From assembly GCA_964452155.1 (NCBI GenBank), contig CAYVLC010000057.1:1-16421 (forward strand): 16,421 nucleotides of DNA. Direction: 5' to 3'. Below the pieces are notes generated by a model, which was not told where the DNA came from, did no database searches, and saw nothing but the letters and a program-made list of their open reading frames with translations. The stretch comes from UBA2632 sp964452155 (GTDB taxonomy: Bacteria > Bacteroidota > Bacteroidia > Bacteroidales > Dysgonomonadaceae). Positions 14,880-16,421 of this stretch are shown one piece after another. Both the position numbers and the translations under genes were made by a program. Positions within the stretch are counted from its first letter, which is position 1; each line of letters starts with the position of its first letter.

Positions 14880-16421
14880 TAGTGTCTGCAAGAAAACTCA
14901 TAAGCCTCAATCTATTAGATGATTACTCCCTTAAAGATGCTTGAATCTTTAGTGTTAAAAGCTTGTTTATTTCAGTTAAAGTTGTTACCTTCAACCCTTT
15001 AATGGTTTAAGATTCGCTTCATTCAGACCCAAATATGAAATAGTTTCAAAAATGAGAAAGAGATTCGAGCAACAATTATCTATTGGCAGGTTATTGATTA
15101 AAGACACTGAAATATCCACTGCAAAAAGAGCGGGAAGTTTACCCAGTTTATGTTTAGCATTAAAAGAAATATTTATTACACCAGAGTGGAACGAAAGAGT
15201 ATTTGAAGTACTTGAAGACAAAATACTTTCAAGTAACAATAATACAGGTCGTCCAGGTATGGATTTATGGCAAATATTTGTACTCTCACAAGTGCGTCTT
15301 TGCCGCAATATTAGCTATGAGGAGTTAACTGATTTGGCCAACCACCATACTATGATTCGTCAACTTATGGGTGTTGAAAGTTTAAGCGGTTTTGAGAAAC
15401 AAAAGTTTAGCTATCAAAACATTGTAGACAATGTTGCTTTACTTGATGATGAGTCTGTCAAACAATTAAATACTATTATTGTAGAGTTTGGTCACTCTGT
15501 GTTTAAAAAAAAAGAGGAGGCGGCATTATGCTTAAAAACCGATAGCTTCGTTGTGGAAACCAATGTACATTTCCCCACCGACTATAATCTGCTTTGGGAC
15601 AGTGCACGTAAATGTATCGATATGGTGACAAAACTTCAAGAAAGGCATAATTTACCAGGTTGGAGAAAAATTAATGATTGGCGCAAAGATTTGAAAAATA
15701 AGATGCGGGCATTAGGCAGAGCAAGCGGATCTGGAGGAAAGGGAAAACAAGAAAGAGTTAAAGGTGCAACTCATGCTTATCTGACAAAAGCTAAAGCTCT
15801 ACACGTGAAATTAGAGAAAGAAAAGGCCGCCTTTCCACAATATGATATTACAGATACTGTCATCTTTGCAGAGCTTGAGAGATTTATGCAACTATTGGAA
15901 AAACACATCGATTTACTGGAAAGGCGTATTATTAAAGGGGAGACAATTGAGCACAAAGAGAAAATGTTTTCTATATTTGAACAGTACACTGAGTGGGTTA
16001 CCAAGGGTAAAAAGCGTCCGAGTGTTGAACTTGGTAAAAAAGTAGCTATAACTACCGATGAGTTTCACCTAATCATTGATTACCAAGTAATGGAATATCA
16101 AGCAGATTCTGAAATTGTAAAAGAATTAGGCAGTAGAATTTTCTTGAAACACAGAGTGAAAAGTTGGAGTTTTGATAAAGGTTTTTGGCATAAAGACAAT
16201 AAACTATTCCTCGTTCAAGAAGTTGATACTGTTGTGCTTCCCAAGAAAGGTAAATGCAACAAACACGAAGCTGAAGAAGAAAAGAGACCTTTATTTCGCA
16301 AGTTACGTAACAAACATAGCGCAGTAGAATCTAACATCAATGAGTTAGAGCATCGCGGATTGAATAGATGTCCTGATAAAGGTTTGCCTAATTTTAAGAG
16401 ATATGTTGGTTTAGCAGTTTG
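14880..16421 (+). mobile_element. Insertion sequence with a DDE transposase, right end outside the window
   Basis: The element is defined by its transposase gene. The left boundary is not resolved: it probably lies between the hairpins ending at 14799 and the transposase ATG at 15052. The start given is a guess based on a possible end sequence, GTGTCTGCAAGAAAAC (14882-14897). The right inverted repeat and any target duplication are beyond the edge, so the ends cannot be matched here. Confidence 0.45.
15052..16421 (+). CDS. DDE transposase (IS5/ISNCY-like), C-terminus beyond the window
   Basis: My own translation from the ATG at 15052 gives 456 uninterrupted residues to the window edge. The N-terminal part (about 1-125, MRKRFEQQLSIG) resembles the helical DNA-binding region of this transposase type. 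The DDE residues appear to be Asp164 in LKTDSFVVETNVHFPTD, Asp375 in WSFDKGFWHKDN and Glu426 in SAVESNINELEHRG, the last matching the usual E-x2-N-x2-E-x-RG style signature. The residues at the edge (FKRYVGLAV) normally lie close to the C-terminus, so probably only a few tens of residues are missing. No frameshift or stop was found and all catalytic residues are present, so the copy may be active. The exact family (IS5, ISNCY or IS1182 group) needs a database comparison. Confidence 0.88.
   Translation, partial: MRKRFEQQLSIGRLLIKDTEISTAKRAGSLPSLCLALKEIFITPEWNERVFEVLEDKILSSNNNTGRPGMDLWQIFVLSQVRLCRNISYEELTDLANHHTMIRQLMGVESLSGFEKQKFSYQNIVDNVALLDDESVKQLNTIIVEFGHSVFKKKEEAALCLKTDSFVVETNVHFPTDYNLLWDSARKCIDMVTKLQERHNLPGWRKINDWRKDLKNKMRALGRASGSGGKGKQERVKGATHAYLTKAKALHVKLEKEKAAFPQYDITDTVIFAELERFMQLLEKHIDLLERRIIKGETIEHKEKMFSIFEQYTEWVTKGKKRPSVELGKKVAITTDEFHLIIDYQVMEYQADSEIVKELGSRIFLKHRVKSWSFDKGFWHKDNKLFLVQEVDTVVLPKKGKCNKHEAEEEKRPLFRKLRNKHSAVESNINELEHRGLNRCPDKGLPNFKRYVGLAV

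Noticed and set aside
14809..14922. Small frame of 37 residues starting MNKLSITSG
   Set aside because: No ribosome-binding or family evidence; it lies in AT-rich DNA next to the insertion-sequence boundary.
15165..15174. Third copy of the AGAAATATTT operator core
   Set aside because: Only one half of the palindrome is present and it lies inside the transposase coding sequence; it looks like chance.

Overview
The window looks like a chromosomal segment of an anaerobic Bacteroidetes bacterium, probably of the order Bacteroidales. The base composition is AT-rich. Most genes are preceded by the Bacteroidetes -7 element TAnnTTTG, in the best cases with a TTG about 20 bases upstream, rather than by Shine-Dalgarno sequences. 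Typical Bacteroidetes proteins are present: a DUF4369/thioredoxin-fold lipoprotein, an ATP-type PEP carboxykinase and a biotin-dependent pyruvate/oxaloacetate carboxylase subunit. No rRNA, tRNA or prophage genes were seen.

Layout. (1) 1-2042, minus strand: a lipoprotein gene followed 12 bases later by the 5' part of comM/yifB, which runs off the left edge. (2) 2256-4213, plus strand: UDP-glucuronate decarboxylase and a membrane-anchored GT2 glycosyltransferase, a small surface-polysaccharide pair. (3) 4246-6807: upp (minus) and pckA (plus), divergent, with a 30-bp palindrome before pckA and a strong terminator after it. (4) 6808-7512: a gene-free stretch holding a degenerate tandem array with a period near 41 bp. 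(5) 7513-8478: nadA, minus strand. (6) 8479-9004: an AT-rich divergent intergenic region with nine copies of a DnaA-box-like motif, a candidate replication origin. (7) 9061-12143: a phosphatase-fold lipoprotein lacking its catalytic cysteine, and a DEAD-box RNA helicase with a long leader and a terminator. (8) 12144-14266: a second, nearly identical copy of the pckA palindrome, then the biotin-dependent carboxylase subunit. (9) 14267-16421: structured non-coding DNA, then an insertion sequence whose transposase runs off the right edge.

The genes do not form one pathway, but pckA and the carboxylase subunit both act at the PEP-pyruvate-oxaloacetate node. They share a long palindrome (23 of 24 core bases identical) placed at nearly the same distance from each predicted -7 element. 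That suggests a small regulon for this node under an unidentified regulator and is the strongest new observation here. The other main points are the 41-bp array, the DnaA-box-like cluster, and two lipoproteins (a thioredoxin fold and a tyrosine-phosphatase fold) that have each lost their catalytic cysteines. All calls come from reading the sequence; no database search was run.
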